64,000 bases of DNA. It comes from Phaeodactylum tricornutum CCAP 1055/1. Taxonomy: Eukaryota; Bacillariophyta; Bacillariophyceae; Surirellales; Neidiaceae. The DNA lies in assembly GCF_000150955.2 (NCBI RefSeq), contig NC_011690.1, forward strand, positions 452,579 through 516,578, given 5' to 3'. The notes beneath the pieces are model-generated. The model made no database searches, had not been told where the DNA came from, and worked only from the letters and a program-made list of their open reading frames with translations. This document shows positions 21,135-32,058 of this stretch, piece by piece; position 1 is the stretch's first letter, and each line of letters starts with the position of its first letter. The translations under genes and the position numbers were made by a program.

Positions 21135-22409
21135 ATGACGGAAGCCAAGGAAATGACGTGCGTCCTCATCTTTGGAGGAATCACGGGATGGATCGGACAA
21201 ATGATGAATCAACTCTGCCAAGACAAGGGTGAGTTTGGTTGTGCACACCATTGCTTACTCCCCCCGCCTTAACTGGATCCTTTTTGTCCTTTGGGGTCAC
21301 TCACGTACGAATTTGCTGATGCAATTACAGGAATTGCGGTGCACAACGCCGAATCCCGCATCGAGAACCGTGGAGACGTCGAGGCCGAGCTCGACCGTAT
21401 CAAGCCTTCGCACGTCCTCATGTCCGCCGGTATTACGGGACGTCCCAACATTGACTGGTGTGAAGACCATAAACCGGAAACCATGCGTGTGAACGTCATT
21501 GGGACCTTGAACGTGGCCGATGTCTGCTACACCCGGGGCATTCACTGTACCGTATACGCGACGGGGTGTATTTTCAAGTACGACGACGCACACCCGCTGG
21601 GTTCCGGCATTGGCTTTACCGAAGAAGACGTACCCAATTTTGACGGGTCCTTTTACAGTAAGACCAAGGGATTCATGGAGGTACGTACGTACACGATGGC
21701 CAGTGTGTGAGCATTGACTAACAAAGGGGGAAGCCAACGACCGAGCTCTTGGTGTCGTGACGCACTCGATCCGTGTGTGGGCGTTGTCTCCAAAGGACTG
21801 ACTCACCAATATATGCACACACACACATACACTCATTTTCTCTCTCTTACACACACATATTTTCTCAAAATATAGCCCATGCTCAAGGAGTACCCCAACT
21901 GTCTGATTCTCCGCGTACGCATGCCCGTCTCGGACGATCTCTTCCACCGTAACTTTGTCACCAAGATTGCCAAGTACGAAAAGGTTGTGGACGTTCCCAA
22001 CTCCATGACTATTCTGCACGAAATGCTTCCGGCAAGTCTCGCCATGGCGCAAAAGGGTCTCACCGGGGTCTATAACTTTACCAATCCCGGTGTCATTTCA
22101 CACAATCAGGTCCTGGACCTCTTCAAGAAGTACATCGACCCCAACTTTACCTACAGCAATTTTTCGGTGGAGGAGCAGGCCAAGATCCTCAAGGCTGCAC
22201 GTTCCAACAACGAGCTTGACACCACCAAACTTATGCGTGATGTGCCCGAAGGTGTCGAAATTAACGACATTCTGACAGCCTTTGATAAATGTTTTCAGCG
22301 AATGAAGGTTAATTTGGAAGCCATGGGATGGTTGCCCGACAACCTCCCGGCCGAGTTTACTCACAAGGTCAATGGTGGAACCGGCAAACCGATTGAAAAG
22401 AAGGAGTAA
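21135..22409 (+). CDS. UER1: Nucleotide-4-keto-6-deoxyglucose 3,5-epimerase/4-reductase (UER1/NRS-ER type)
   Basis: It catalyses the last two steps to a nucleotide-linked L-rhamnose (UDP- or dTDP-), used in cell-surface polysaccharides. Exons: 21135-21228, 21331-21680, 21876-22409; 325 residues. It is an extended short-chain dehydrogenase: the NAD(P) motif GGITGWIGQ lies at residues 14-22 and the catalytic YSKTK at 140-144. Strongly conserved family blocks include GITGRPNIDWCEDHKPET, ATGCIF, FVTKIAKYEKVV and NFTNPGVISHNQ. Unlike plant RHM proteins there is no fused 4,6-dehydratase domain, so that step must be encoded elsewhere. Intron 2 (21681-21875) contains a CA/CT-rich tract. The gene is convergent with the MFS gene, 83 bp apart. 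Nucleotide preference is unknown. Confidence 0.93.
21811..21862 (+). repeat. CA/CT-rich simple repeat inside intron
   Basis: It reads as runs of CA and CT (gcacacacacacatacact, ctctctcttacacacacata) within intron 2 of the epimerase/reductase gene, close to its acceptor at 21875; it may serve as an extended polypyrimidine tract. Confidence 0.6.
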
Positions 22410-22492
22410 TACCTTACCCTAAAGGGAACCTCTTTCCAATTTATTATGCTTGTGTGCGCGTATTCGTATCACACTCTGGTAGGTTTTGTAGT

Positions 22493-24115
22493 TTACACTA
22501 CTACCCCCTGACGAGAGCCGTATGAACTCTGGTCGTCGTCACTGTCGGGTATGTAGCTTACGGAACGCGCCGAGAACATCCAACCCAACCAATGCACACC
22601 GTTGTTGTTGTAATTCGTTTCGGGCGAGGCCACGTCGTATCCAAACAGTGCCACGAGTGGGAGAGTAGCTAGTAGCTGTCCACAAGCTGTGACAATGAAC
22701 AACGGCAGTATCCCTCCCCAGCCAATCACCATGCCGCCCACAAAGGCCGATCCACTCCAACTGAACATGTTGACGGATTCCAGGGCACTCCACTTGCCGC
22801 GCTCGTGTGGGGGGACGTTGTCCATGAGCATACTGCGGGTCAAGGCACTGGTGGCGTTCATACAACTGGTTCGCAAAATATATAGAGTACAAACCAAAAA
22901 GGTCGGTAGATGCCAGTGGTACGAGGCAATCATGAGGAACATAAAGGCCACGCCTACGCATTTGAACGCGACGCTTACACGGCATCGCCCGAATTGGGTC
23001 GCCAGTGTTTGTGCCAGTCGCATCAGGTTGGCCTGTAGCAAAGGTGCCGTTATATAAAGCAATTGTACGTGGACGGGTCCGAGGCCGAGATTCTGGACGA
23101 AAAAGATGGGAAAGTATCGAATGGACATGCCCGATCCCAGACCGGAGAGAATGTCGGCCAGCGCTACCAGAATGGGAACAGCCCTGGTGGGTGGCAGAAA
23201 GCCGTAGACGTAAGGCACGGGAGTGTGCACGGTGTCTACGGCCAAAAGAGGCTGTGTGAGAGCCTGGTTCGTATCGACGGGATTGGCAGGAGTCCCGGCG
23301 GGGAGAAATGCGTCGCGAGCTGGCTCTGTTTCGTCGGGCGGATCCACCGCGTCGGATGCCGTCGGGATGTAGTCATCGCTAAGAAAGCAGAGCAAGACGA
23401 TGGCGGGAAAGCATACAATTTGTCCAACGGCCATGACGGCAGCGCAGTCTTGGATGGTCCAGTGGTCTCCCAGTAGCTTAAACAGTACGAGTGCCACAAT
23501 CGGACCAGTTGTATTCCCCAGGGTGATGAGTACGGAGCGCTGGGTAAAGTAGTAGGATCGTTCCCCGTCCCGAATCGAATCGGCAAAGAGTGCGCTGAGC
23601 GCGGTATTGGCGATTCCCCAGCAACATCCCCACACGGCCAGGGCTATGACAAGGCAGTGAAAGGTGCGCTGGTGACAGGCCAACAGAGTCGTTGCGATGG
23701 CGAGTAGGCCCACTGCCGAAGCGGTCCGCAGCAGAGTATCACGACGGTAGGTATCGGCCAAGAAACCGGCAGGTATCGAGACGACGAGTTGACTTATCCC
23801 CATAATGGCGGTAACGTAACCGACGTCTTGCAGTTTTCCCTGCAGCAAAAAGACCCAGGTTGCCAGAACGCTTTGTTGCCAGATGGAACGCCCCGCAAAG
23901 GCCCAGGCCGTATAAGCTAGCGTCAACGTGACGTTACGCGAAGGCGGTTCCCGTGTGATACTATTTACAGTGGCGTTGCCGATATCGTCAAGATCGGTTA
24001 CAGGATCATCGTCGTCAAGACAGTCGTCGCTGGTGTCGTGAGGCTGGCAAGGAACGGGAGGAGAAAGCGGGCAAGGTGGGGTCTCGGGTGCTTCAGTGGT
24101 TTCTTGGGGCGGCAT
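22493..24115 (-). CDS. Major facilitator superfamily transporter
   Basis: This is a polytopic membrane transporter of unknown substrate. I start it at the ATG at 24115 (540 residues); the frame is open 60 nt further but without ATG. An acidic Pro-rich cytosolic N terminus (~70 residues) precedes about 12 hydrophobic segments. The MFS loop 2-3 signature appears as GFLADTYRRDTLLR (cf. G-x-L-aD-rxGrkxxL), with a long hydrophilic central loop (SDDYIPTASDAVDPPDE onward) between the two halves, as usual. Repeat of the loop signature in the second half is weak. A cytosolic C-terminal tail is short and Ser/Asp-rich. Convergent with the epimerase/reductase gene. Confidence 0.85.
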   Translation of the reverse strand: MPPQETTEAPETPPCPLSPPVPCQPHDTSDDCLDDDDPVTDLDDIGNATVNSITREPPSRNVTLTLAYTAWAFAGRSIWQQSVLATWVFLLQGKLQDVGYVTAIMGISQLVVSIPAGFLADTYRRDTLLRTASAVGLLAIATTLLACHQRTFHCLVIALAVWGCCWGIANTALSALFADSIRDGERSYYFTQRSVLITLGNTTGPIVALVLFKLLGDHWTIQDCAAVMAVGQIVCFPAIVLLCFLSDDYIPTASDAVDPPDETEPARDAFLPAGTPANPVDTNQALTQPLLAVDTVHTPVPYVYGFLPPTRAVPILVALADILSGLGSGMSIRYFPIFFVQNLGLGPVHVQLLYITAPLLQANLMRLAQTLATQFGRCRVSVAFKCVGVAFMFLMIASYHWHLPTFLVCTLYILRTSCMNATSALTRSMLMDNVPPHERGKWSALESVNMFSWSGSAFVGGMVIGWGGILPLFIVTACGQLLATLPLVALFGYDVASPETNYNNNGVHWLGWMFSARSVSYIPDSDDDQSSYGSRQGVVV

Positions 24116-24863
24116 GTTCGCTATTCCTTGTAGCCATCCACTGGGGTGTGCTGGAGTGGTTCGGTAAAGTGGCAAACTACCGCTGGCAGTGTTCTATTCT
24201 AGCAAAGTAAATGCTTTGCTCCTTTCTGGAATAATAGTTTGAATCTATCGTGTACGTTTTGGTTTATTTTCCGTGGGACTTTCTCACTCTCCATGAGTAC
24301 CGAGCGTTTAGGCTGGTCCTCTCCGCTCACCTGTCTGTGTGCGGTGTGCGTTGCGCGTGTAGATATGTATTGGCGTTTTTTGGTACGGAAAAGTTTGTTG
24401 ACCAGTCAGTCGTTCGGTCAGTCAGTATGACCAATGAGCCAATCAGCAGTCGTTAAAACGTATGTACCCGGAATCGTCCGTTCCGTCAGGGGCCATTCCC
24501 CGCACTGTCGTCATGAGAGCGTGGACCCAATTTTTGACTGTGAGGAAAAAGGTCACGTTCGAATAAGTTAGGTTAGGTTTGGCTGGCTCAACCATAACTC
24601 CCCCTATTTGTCTCATGAATAGTAAGAACGCAACAACATGGGGTCAAATGTCGGAACGAATCCGAGATGGACGGATCGAGAGGAATGGATAGATAGATAG
24701 ACAGATCCGCACTTTCCCATTACGAAGCTCTTCGAAACAAATGCAAGTACAATCAGTATCTAACAGTAAATCATTGCAAGCCGAGACAATTAAGTTCATG
24801 CATTCCCGTACAACCCCACAAAAACGACCGAGATCGTCGTGGGGAATTTCCAGCACCCGCACG
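24116..24863. other. Divergent intergenic region with GATA microsatellite
   Basis: 748 bp between the MFS gene (-) and the plastid membrane protein gene (+). It holds a (GATA)n-like run at 24687-24702 and a CTAACAGTAAA word at 24760-24770. No gene recognised. Confidence 0.5.
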
Positions 24864-27138
24864 ATGAGGCTCGTCGTCGTCGTCTTCATCGCTACCACCA
24901 ACGGGTTGCGTGTTTCCGCATTCGCCCCCGTCGGGACGATGGGGAGTGTCTCCGTGTACCGGATTTCGCGTAGAAACCCAAGACGCGCTCGGCGAGCACC
25001 AGCAGTCGGATCCATCGATGTACTGTTCGCTGCTTACGATGCGGAATGGCAAGTCGGTGACGTGTATCGCGATTTGGAACTCCTCGAACAAGCCATCAAC
25101 ATCTCCAACGCCGACGTTAATCTACAGTACGCGCAACGAATCGAGACTCTCGATTACTTTGCAGCACAGCGACGTCCATTGGCTGCCGATCTGGCGCACT
25201 CCATTGGACCATCGCTCGGATTTTCCGTCACCCTCTGGCTTTGGTTCTACTGGTCCCCCTTTCCAAGGACCTGCCGCCGTTTCGTTCGAACTCTGAACCA
25301 TGCTTTGGCCGCACACTTTATGTGCGCAGCCGTTCTGGCACCGATACTGGCACTCCTCGTTCAACAATGGCGGCGCCATCCAGAACCCTTGCCAACAGAA
25401 TTGCAAGGGATCGACCCCGAATATTACCGGTTTACCACCACGACGTGGGAAGATCCCAAAACGTCCTGTCGTAATTTCATTTTGTGTTTGCTGGAGCAGT
25501 GGACATCGGTAGTGCTGGGTTTTGCACTTTGCGGACCTTTCCTCACGTCGACTACCGCACTTCCGGTTCGCATGATCACGCGGACGGCGATCGTGGCGTC
25601 TCTCCGTCAGTACCCGCAGCTATGGTTCGAATTTTCACGATCGCAACAACCACTTCCCCTTTCCGGATCGGTGTGGTTGCTACGGACATTATTGGCTGCC
25701 GCCGCTGTCGTGTACACCCCTTGGTTCCTCGCTGCAGAAGCGGCCTTGTGGATGCATGCGGTGCACCTCCCACTGGCTCGTGTGGCCCTCGTATACGGAA
25801 CCATGGCCATCTTGGCCTACGCTACGCGGTACCTTCCTCCGTCGGTCAAGATTCGAGACGTATCCACTTGGAACAAAGTTGTGTCCCTTCGGAAATACGT
25901 GCTCTTCGCCGGAGTTGTCGCCGTGTTCCTCCCAAAGGTCCTGCCAACATTGCAACGAGCCCGTTCGGCGGCCCAATGGATTGGTTTGCCGAACGTGCTG
26001 CGATACCAAGTACGTCAGATCTCGCGCACGTCCGTATTGGCAGTGGCTGGGATGGGACTCGTCTTGGCGGCTCCGTGTGTGCATCTCGCGGCGGTATGCC
26101 GATTGGTGTGGATCGGGTATACGCACGACTTTTCGCTCGCCACCGACGCCGATCAACTCCAAGCGCTACTCCGCGACGAATCCGACGCCACTCAATCCCG
26201 TTACCAATGGCGCTACCGGCTCCGGTGGCGTCCACCGGAAAGAATCGCAGCTACCCTGAACCAATGGCGCAAACGCTTCTGGTACTGGTTTTTCTTTGCT
26301 GGAAGCGTCCCCGACAAACTACGTCGCGAATATGGTGGCAAACGCCAGAGCGAAGCACACCGGCAAGGTCTAACCGTACTCCAACGAGTACAGGAAGAAC
26401 AACGCAAGGATCCGTACGCTCCAAAACCCGACAGCACGCGGTGGAAAAGTCGGGCCATGGAACGTTTGGCGGAGAAACACCAGAGAGATTACGATTCGGG
26501 ATCGTTCGAGGTACGTTTCCGGCTGACTTCGTTCTGCCGTTTGTGTTGCAACACCCAACCTTGCATTCGACGACCACCATGGCCAACATGTTGCATGCTC
26601 TTGCTTTACGTACCCACAGGATCCGCTTGGCGTGGCGGTGCACCAGACTCTAGGAATTGGTCTGGGTTTTAATTTTGACCACATGGGCAAACCGAACGCA
26701 GCCGACGTTCTTTCAACCCGACGGCTACAAGCCCGCGCCGCCAAGAGTGCCATTCGACGTGCCCAAGAATTATATAACGCCGAGACTGCCCGAGAAATTT
26801 TGGACCAAATTCCGGATCCTGTAGAACGCGATCGTAAGGCCGCCCAGCTCCGTCAGGATGCGGACGCCGAGATCCAATATCTGGCTCAGCGACTATCCGA
26901 CCTGATACCGACGGATAAGTCCCTGGAAGATCGCGAAAAGACAACCATGGAACAATACAGAGCCACCAATAAATTCAAACGAACATCCGAGAACGAGTAC
27001 TTGGTAGATTCACCAACGCTGGGCGAACCGAGCGTTGTGATTGACCAGCTTTTGCGAAGCCAGCAGAAGAGTCTACCGAGATTGGTCTCGATCCATCTGG
27101 GCGTCGGAGTGACGGTGACTTTCTCGAAGTGTACTTGA
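24864..27138 (+). CDS. Plastid-targeted polytopic membrane protein of unknown function
   Basis: From the ATG at 24864 it reads MRLVVVVFIATTNGLRVSAFAPVG: a signal peptide followed by SAFAP, the textbook diatom plastid cleavage motif. Exon 1 runs to 26510, a 109-nt intron follows (GTACGT...CACAG), and exon 2 starts at 26620 (DPLGVAVHQTLGIGLGF). There are about six to eight hydrophobic segments between 25200 and 26300, then a charged region (RRLQARAAKSAIRRAQELYNAE) that looks helical. I do not recognise the family. The 3' end is uncertain: the frame ends at 27138, but from 27060 another frame (PAEESTEIGLDPSGRRS, then FLEVYLKQSRNQTD) runs to a TAG at 27210-27212 and looks better; a 56-nt intron 27004-27059 or a base-call shift would join them. 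Confidence 0.7.
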
Positions 27139-27302
27139 AGCAATCGCGAAACCAGACCGACGCGGACAATGACAGTGACGCCAAAGATGGTTTCCCAACG
27201 ATTCTAGCCTAGCTTACCGATAATCGACGACCACTTTATTAGTGAATTCTCTAGAGGGGCAAAAGTGCGGCGACCCGTTACGACGAATATTTCCTGTGTG
27301 CT

Positions 27303-28802
27303 CTATACTTTGGCTTTACCGGTGTCTTGACGTTCGGCAACCCGCAAGGTGGCACTCCGTGCACGAGGATTACCGGCAATTTCTTCTTCCGTTGCCTTTT
27401 GTCGTTTCCCTAATGCCAGAAACGGCCTCGGAGCACCGCAATAGTTCCCGTACATGTCCTTTTCATCGCTATGGGTTTTCTTACGCGTCATCCCATCCCG
27501 CATTACCCGCTTGGTCGATCGATCCTCCATGCTTTGGTAACTCAAGACCACCAGTCGTCCTCCTGGTCGCAGCAGAGTTGGTGCCATGTCGACCAAGGCT
27601 TGTTCCAGCACCTTGTCTTCTTGATTGACAACAATGCGGAGACTCTGAAAGACCCGAGCTAGCGTGGACATGCGTCCGAGTCGTTTGCCTTTGCGGGCAA
27701 ATTGCGGGACAACGGCCGACACTGCCTCTACTAAATCGTTGGTGGTTTGCAGTGGCCGGGACTGCACAATCGAGTGGGCGATTGACTTGGCCCGAGGCTC
27801 GTCGCCGTACGTTTTCAGAATGCGTCTTAATTCGACTTCGTCAAATTCGTTGCAAATATCGGCTGCGGTCAAGCCAGTGTGCAGATTTTGTTGTCCCATG
27901 CGCATATCCAGGGGTCCGTCCTTCATAAAAGCAAAGCCGCGCTCGGCAGTGTCAATCTGGTGTGAACTGACGCCGAGGTCGAGTAGAATACCGTCGACAC
28001 CGGGACACGTGGGTGGAAGCACGAGATTCGTGGTCGCATCGTTACCGGTGCTGTTGTTAGTTGTACTGGGTGGGGCCGTGTGAGGATAACAAATGGTGGG
28101 TAGCTTGGCCGCTAGGGATGCAAAATTGGCTTGGACGGGAATAAATAGGGGTTTGGTGTCGGACACTTGCAAGTATTCCTGCAACCGCTCGGATGCCGTT
28201 GCGAGTGCGGCGGGATCGACGTCACACCCAAAGACCACATCACCCGGTTGCAAGCGTTGGAGCAAGGCAGCGGAGTGTCCACCTCCTCCCAGGGTACCAT
28301 CAATGAACAGAAGGGGCGTTCGATCATCCGTAGTGGTAATGGTGCTGGTACCGCGATTTTTCGATCGTGGACTAGATAAGAGGGCTTCGACACATTCGTT
28401 CCACATGACGGGAGCGTGATAGGACGTGGCGAATTCCGTGGTGACGGTTGCGGTAGCCATAGCAAAGTCAGCGTCATCGGTATCATCTTCGTGACGTTTG
28501 TGGGAACCCTGAAGGGAGACTGTCGCAACGAAGCGACGTGCCGACGTATCCCCCAAATAGCGTTCGGCAGTCCGACGAGTGAGAATCCATGCACTGGACG
28601 AGGTCACCAAAGCCGACATACAAAAGGCTTTACGAACTACTCTCATGTTTTGCTCTCTGTGTGATCCTGCTGCTGTCGTCGATACTGATACGGAGTGTGC
28701 GTTGCGAATGATGCAACGGGCGTTGGTTCGAATGCTGTAGCAAGAGGAAACGAGAGATCGGGGCGTATTCCAACAATGTTGCAGTGTGTAACGTGGAATC
28801 AT
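27303..28802 (-). CDS. rsmH: 16S rRNA (cytosine-N4) methyltransferase RsmH/MraW, organellar
   Basis: It methylates N4 of the P-site cytosine (C1402 in E. coli 16S rRNA). SAM-binding and family blocks: HAPVMWNECVEAL, FIDGTLGGGGHSAALL, VFGCDVDPAAL, DGILLDLGVSSHQID, RGFAFMKDGPLDMRM, YGDEPRAKSIA and LSYQSMEDRSTKR. Length is 499 residues from the ATG at 28802, far above the bacterial ~310 because of N-terminal targeting sequence and an internal Thr/Asn-rich insert. Two in-frame starts give different leaders: 28802 gives an Arg-rich, acid-free mitochondrial-like leader; 28646 gives a signal-like MRVVRKAFCMSALVTSSSAW, which could suit the plastid. Single exon. The mitochondrion and the plastid both have a bacterial-type small rRNA. 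Confidence 0.93.
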   Translation of the reverse strand: MIPRYTLQHCWNTPRSLVSSCYSIRTNARCIIRNAHSVSVSTTAAGSHREQNMRVVRKAFCMSALVTSSSAWILTRRTAERYLGDTSARRFVATVSLQGSHKRHEDDTDDADFAMATATVTTEFATSYHAPVMWNECVEALLSSPRSKNRGTSTITTTDDRTPLLFIDGTLGGGGHSAALLQRLQPGDVVFGCDVDPAALATASERLQEYLQVSDTKPLFIPVQANFASLAAKLPTICYPHTAPPSTTNNSTGNDATTNLVLPPTCPGVDGILLDLGVSSHQIDTAERGFAFMKDGPLDMRMGQQNLHTGLTAADICNEFDEVELRRILKTYGDEPRAKSIAHSIVQSRPLQTTNDLVEAVSAVVPQFARKGKRLGRMSTLARVFQSLRIVVNQEDKVLEQALVDMAPTLLRPGGRLVVLSYQSMEDRSTKRVMRDGMTRKKTHSDEKDMYGNYCGAPRPFLALGKRQKATEEEIAGNPRARSATLRVAERQDTGKAKV

Positions 28803-30162
28803 GCAACGAGTGAAAAATAGCAACAGAAAAGGAAAGAAAGGGTGTTGCTATGTAGAGTAAACTAGTCTCATGGATGCTTGGGTCAGAGGGTCGCTCTCAA
28901 AGTGTCTGCAGACTCCAATGTTCCATGGTGCCTTTGAGTTGGTTCGTTGTCACGGAATTGGATTTACAGTTACTTTATCGTTTGACGGTGAATGGTTTGG
29001 GGAGGGACTAATTGTAGCTGTAACTGCATATGTCCTCGTGTATACGTCGAACACGTGACTCCGAAAGATCCGACTCACTGTCACTAGCCGTTTTGATGGA
29101 CAGTGCCAAAAAGTGCCCTTTCCATGGATCAAACAAGTCTTCTGTGAAACACTCCACTTGTCAACAGCGCCTGTTGAACCTGATGGTGCTGTAACACAAC
29201 TTTGGGTTGCTCATTGTACAGCTCTGGAGCTAGAAATGATGTAAGAGTGTCCAGCAACAGTTCTTGTGTTATCTTGGTGGGGACGTTTTTAGAGCACAAT
29301 TTCTACCGCACCTATGGTATGTAAATTGGATAACATGAAAGATCTATCGGTAGGAATAGATTGTCAAAGTGTTTTAGTGTCTCAACCTTGATCAGAAGAG
29401 GCAGCACTTCTGCCTTGTCTTGCCTTTCTTTTTTTTCTTGTTGGAATGCAATGGAATTTGATTGGTTGGCCACTCCTAATTTGTTCTTCTTTTGGTAACA
29501 AATTTTGGCATTTTTGCAGCAGCTTTGGTAAGGCCCTCTCACTCTCATAGTGTATTCCGAAAGGTGTTTGATGAGGAGGTCAAAACTTTTATTGTAAATA
29601 GAAGCAAGCACTCTTGTTTTTTTGGTTGTTTCCATTCTATCCTTGCTATTTCCAATTTAGCTTGGAATGATCCATCTTGGAATTGCCATGCATAACTGTA
29701 GCAAAAAGCATCATTTTCACACTCATTCTGGATACAAGATGTAGTTTGGAGTCAGGTGTTCTATGTTTTGTGAAGCAGATTATGATACATGTGCTGCTAA
29801 GGGACCAGACCCTCCAAGGGTAGGTCTCATTCACAGCCAACGGTGCCTTTCTCTTTCCCCTATGCTCGACTGGTTCCCGTGCTCCGTGAATCAAGATTTC
29901 GGACGAGCTTTGGCCTCTCGCAGAGCCACACAAAAGAACATACCGCTTTTCGGTTTGGTTCGTTCACAGTGTGAATAACCACAATATTGACAACTACTGT
30001 AACAGTGCCTGCCTGTTTGGAAAGATTACCTTGAACCTTGTTGCCAGTGAGAGTTTTGGTACCACAAACCGTCCATGATAGAGATATGTACGTAAGGTGG
30101 GACTCTCACTGCTAGTACGCAGACCCAGAAGGTAGGAGGAAGTCGCGCAGTCTTGGTATTCC
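28803..30162. other. Gene-free 1.36-kb region
   Basis: The largest gene-poor stretch here, T-rich around 29380-29640. I see MYB-core-like words at 28962-28973 and 29993-30007. Reverse-strand frame 29312-29635 (107 codons) shows no recognisable feature and I do not call it. Confidence 0.45.
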
Positions 30163-30987
30163 ATGAGTTCCTCCATTCGCCGGACAGACTTGCTCGCATT
30201 GTCGAATCTTCGTAATGATGGTCGTAAACCACACGAAATTCGTCGTATGCGGGTTCAAATGAGTCCATTGAGTGTCTCGACGATTAGCGGTAGTGCCTTG
30301 GTCGAAATGGGCCTGACGGTGGTCCTCGCGACGGTCCGGGGCCCCGTGGATTGCTTGCGCCGAGCGGACGAGAATCCTGATCAGGCGGTATTGGACGTTA
30401 CGGTGCAGTCGGCGCCCTTTAGTTCTTCCGCCGATCGACGCGTTGCTAATCCAAAAACTGATCGTCGTCTCATTGAAGCATCCCACATGCTCAAACGCGC
30501 GATGGAAGCCGCTATTCTGCTCCATCTTTACCCTAAATCCCGCATTGAACTCGTCGTCTCGGTGCTCGCTGACGACGGGGGACGACTCTGTGCAGCTATC
30601 AACGCCGCCACTTTGGCTCTCATGGATGCAGGCATTCCGATGAAAGATTTTGTGTGCGCATGTTCTGCCGGATTGCCCGGAACCTCGGCCACACCGGATA
30701 GTCACGCGCTGACGCTAGTCGATTTGAACCGACAGGAAGAATCTTCTACTGGTGGACAGGCTGCCACTCACATGCCCGTCGCGCTCTTGCCGCAGCGAAA
30801 TACGCTCGTCTTGGCGCAGTGCGAAGCGCGTTTACCCAATCTGGATACACTGGAACGAGTACTCGACGCCGCCACGGAAGGATGTCGCGCCGTCTTTGAC
30901 ATACTGCAAGCCGCTGTCCGGGAGCACGCTGCGACCGTATTGGCGGCACGGAGTGGGACCACCCGCATTGTCAGCGCTTTTGATTGA
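30163..30987 (+). CDS. RRP41: Exosome subunit RRP41/EXOSC4 (RNase PH fold)
   Basis: It is a core-ring subunit of the RNA exosome, which trims and degrades RNA 3' to 5' in nucleus and cytosol. The 274-residue protein starts at ATG 30163. Matches to the RRP41 subgroup: LRNDGRKPHEIRRM (cf. R.DGR...E.R.I), GSALVEMGLTVVLATVRGP, QSAPFSSSADRR, AAILLHLYPKSRIELVVSVLADDGG, then CAAINAATLALMDAGIPMKDFVCACSAG, the strongest block. Eukaryotic RRP41 is usually structural. This fits the usual length (~245-270) and needs no intron. Confidence 0.95.
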   Translation: MSSSIRRTDLLALSNLRNDGRKPHEIRRMRVQMSPLSVSTISGSALVEMGLTVVLATVRGPVDCLRRADENPDQAVLDVTVQSAPFSSSADRRVANPKTDRRLIEASHMLKRAMEAAILLHLYPKSRIELVVSVLADDGGRLCAAINAATLALMDAGIPMKDFVCACSAGLPGTSATPDSHALTLVDLNRQEESSTGGQAATHMPVALLPQRNTLVLAQCEARLPNLDTLERVLDAATEGCRAVFDILQAAVREHAATVLAARSGTTRIVSAFD

Positions 30988-32058
30988 GGATGGATGTGTT
31001 GAAAAGGTACACACCCGCACAAATGTACTGGAGCGCAAAGGGTACGTGGTTTTGGAGTTGGTTGGACGACTGTGTTTCTATATTTGTTGGTGGGTGCGAG
31101 TGCAGTCTAGGCATGTTCGATTAGGGGTATGCGGCTGCTTGCTGCAATGTTGTCGTGTCAACGCGTGAGGAAAATACATACTTTTACTTTTCAATATCCA
31201 CTGAATTCAAAATATGTAGACACCTTTCCTGTGGTTCTGATGTTGGCACTCACGACGCAAACACCGGCTGACTGGTCCCGTTCGACCCACACCGACCAAT
31301 ACCTAACTGCACCGGGCCAAGACAATATGAGCGAGGCAATGACGACAAACTTAGCGTATATCTTGATTCTTTGCGTGGCATTCACGCAAAATGAAAGTTT
31401 TATCTTTGAGATCGGCAGCCAAGCGATTTTGTTTTCCTTTCGTTTGTTCGGTCCACTCTATGCCACTCGTCTCGCTCACCGCTCTGCTTTCTGTTCGGTT
31501 ACAGAGACTGCCCGAACTGCTATGACTCAGACGCCAGTAATAGCTATGTGCCTTCCTGCATCTGTCCTTTCGCCAACTTCATGAGACGACGGTAACTTAA
31601 AATAGCTTGCTCCCATTGAAAAAAGAATCAGTTGGAGTTGAGCTATCATCTCTACATGCAAGATTGGATATGCCATATTTGCCAAATTGAGCAAGTTCCC
31701 ATAAAATATGCAGAAAGTCGCAATATCGACATCACAACGCGTTTGCGATGATAAAGTGTGTATCAGCAACATCTAGACACGTCGCTAAATTTGACCAACC
31801 GCAAAGAAAGTGGGGCTGCCTTGCCCATTTCACGAGTATCGGATGCATAGTATTTGATGATGTTAACAGTACCATACCGTTTAGTGATTTTTCTTACGAT
31901 GCGACATACAAAATTGCGTGTAGGATACCTCGATGCTTTTATTTGAAGGTTCGTCTCGGAAAGCCTCTCACGGTTTATGAAAAACCGGAAATTTTTTTTT
32001 GCCAACCTCTTCTCTTTGCAAATACTTAAACTATTTAATTTAGAGCGGTCAAAACAGG
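30988..32058. other. Gene-free 1.07-kb region
   Basis: No convincing gene, RNA or repeat. A frame at 31129-31584 has mixed hydrophobic stretches but no family resemblance. Confidence 0.4.

Noticed and set aside
21811-21862. Possible CRISPR-like or satellite array from regular CA/CT spacing
   Set aside because: Simple dinucleotide repeat inside an intron, with no spacer-repeat structure.
22689-23476. Forward frames opposite the MFS gene
   Set aside because: The reverse-strand transporter explains this interval.
25484-26653. 389-codon forward frame overlapping the plastid membrane protein gene
   Set aside because: It is an Arg/Thr/Pro-rich shifted frame; the other frame has hydrophobic spans, the SAFAP leader and a good splice junction.
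29312-29635. 107-codon reverse frame in the T-rich gap
   Set aside because: Lys-rich composition follows from T-rich DNA; no homology pattern seen.
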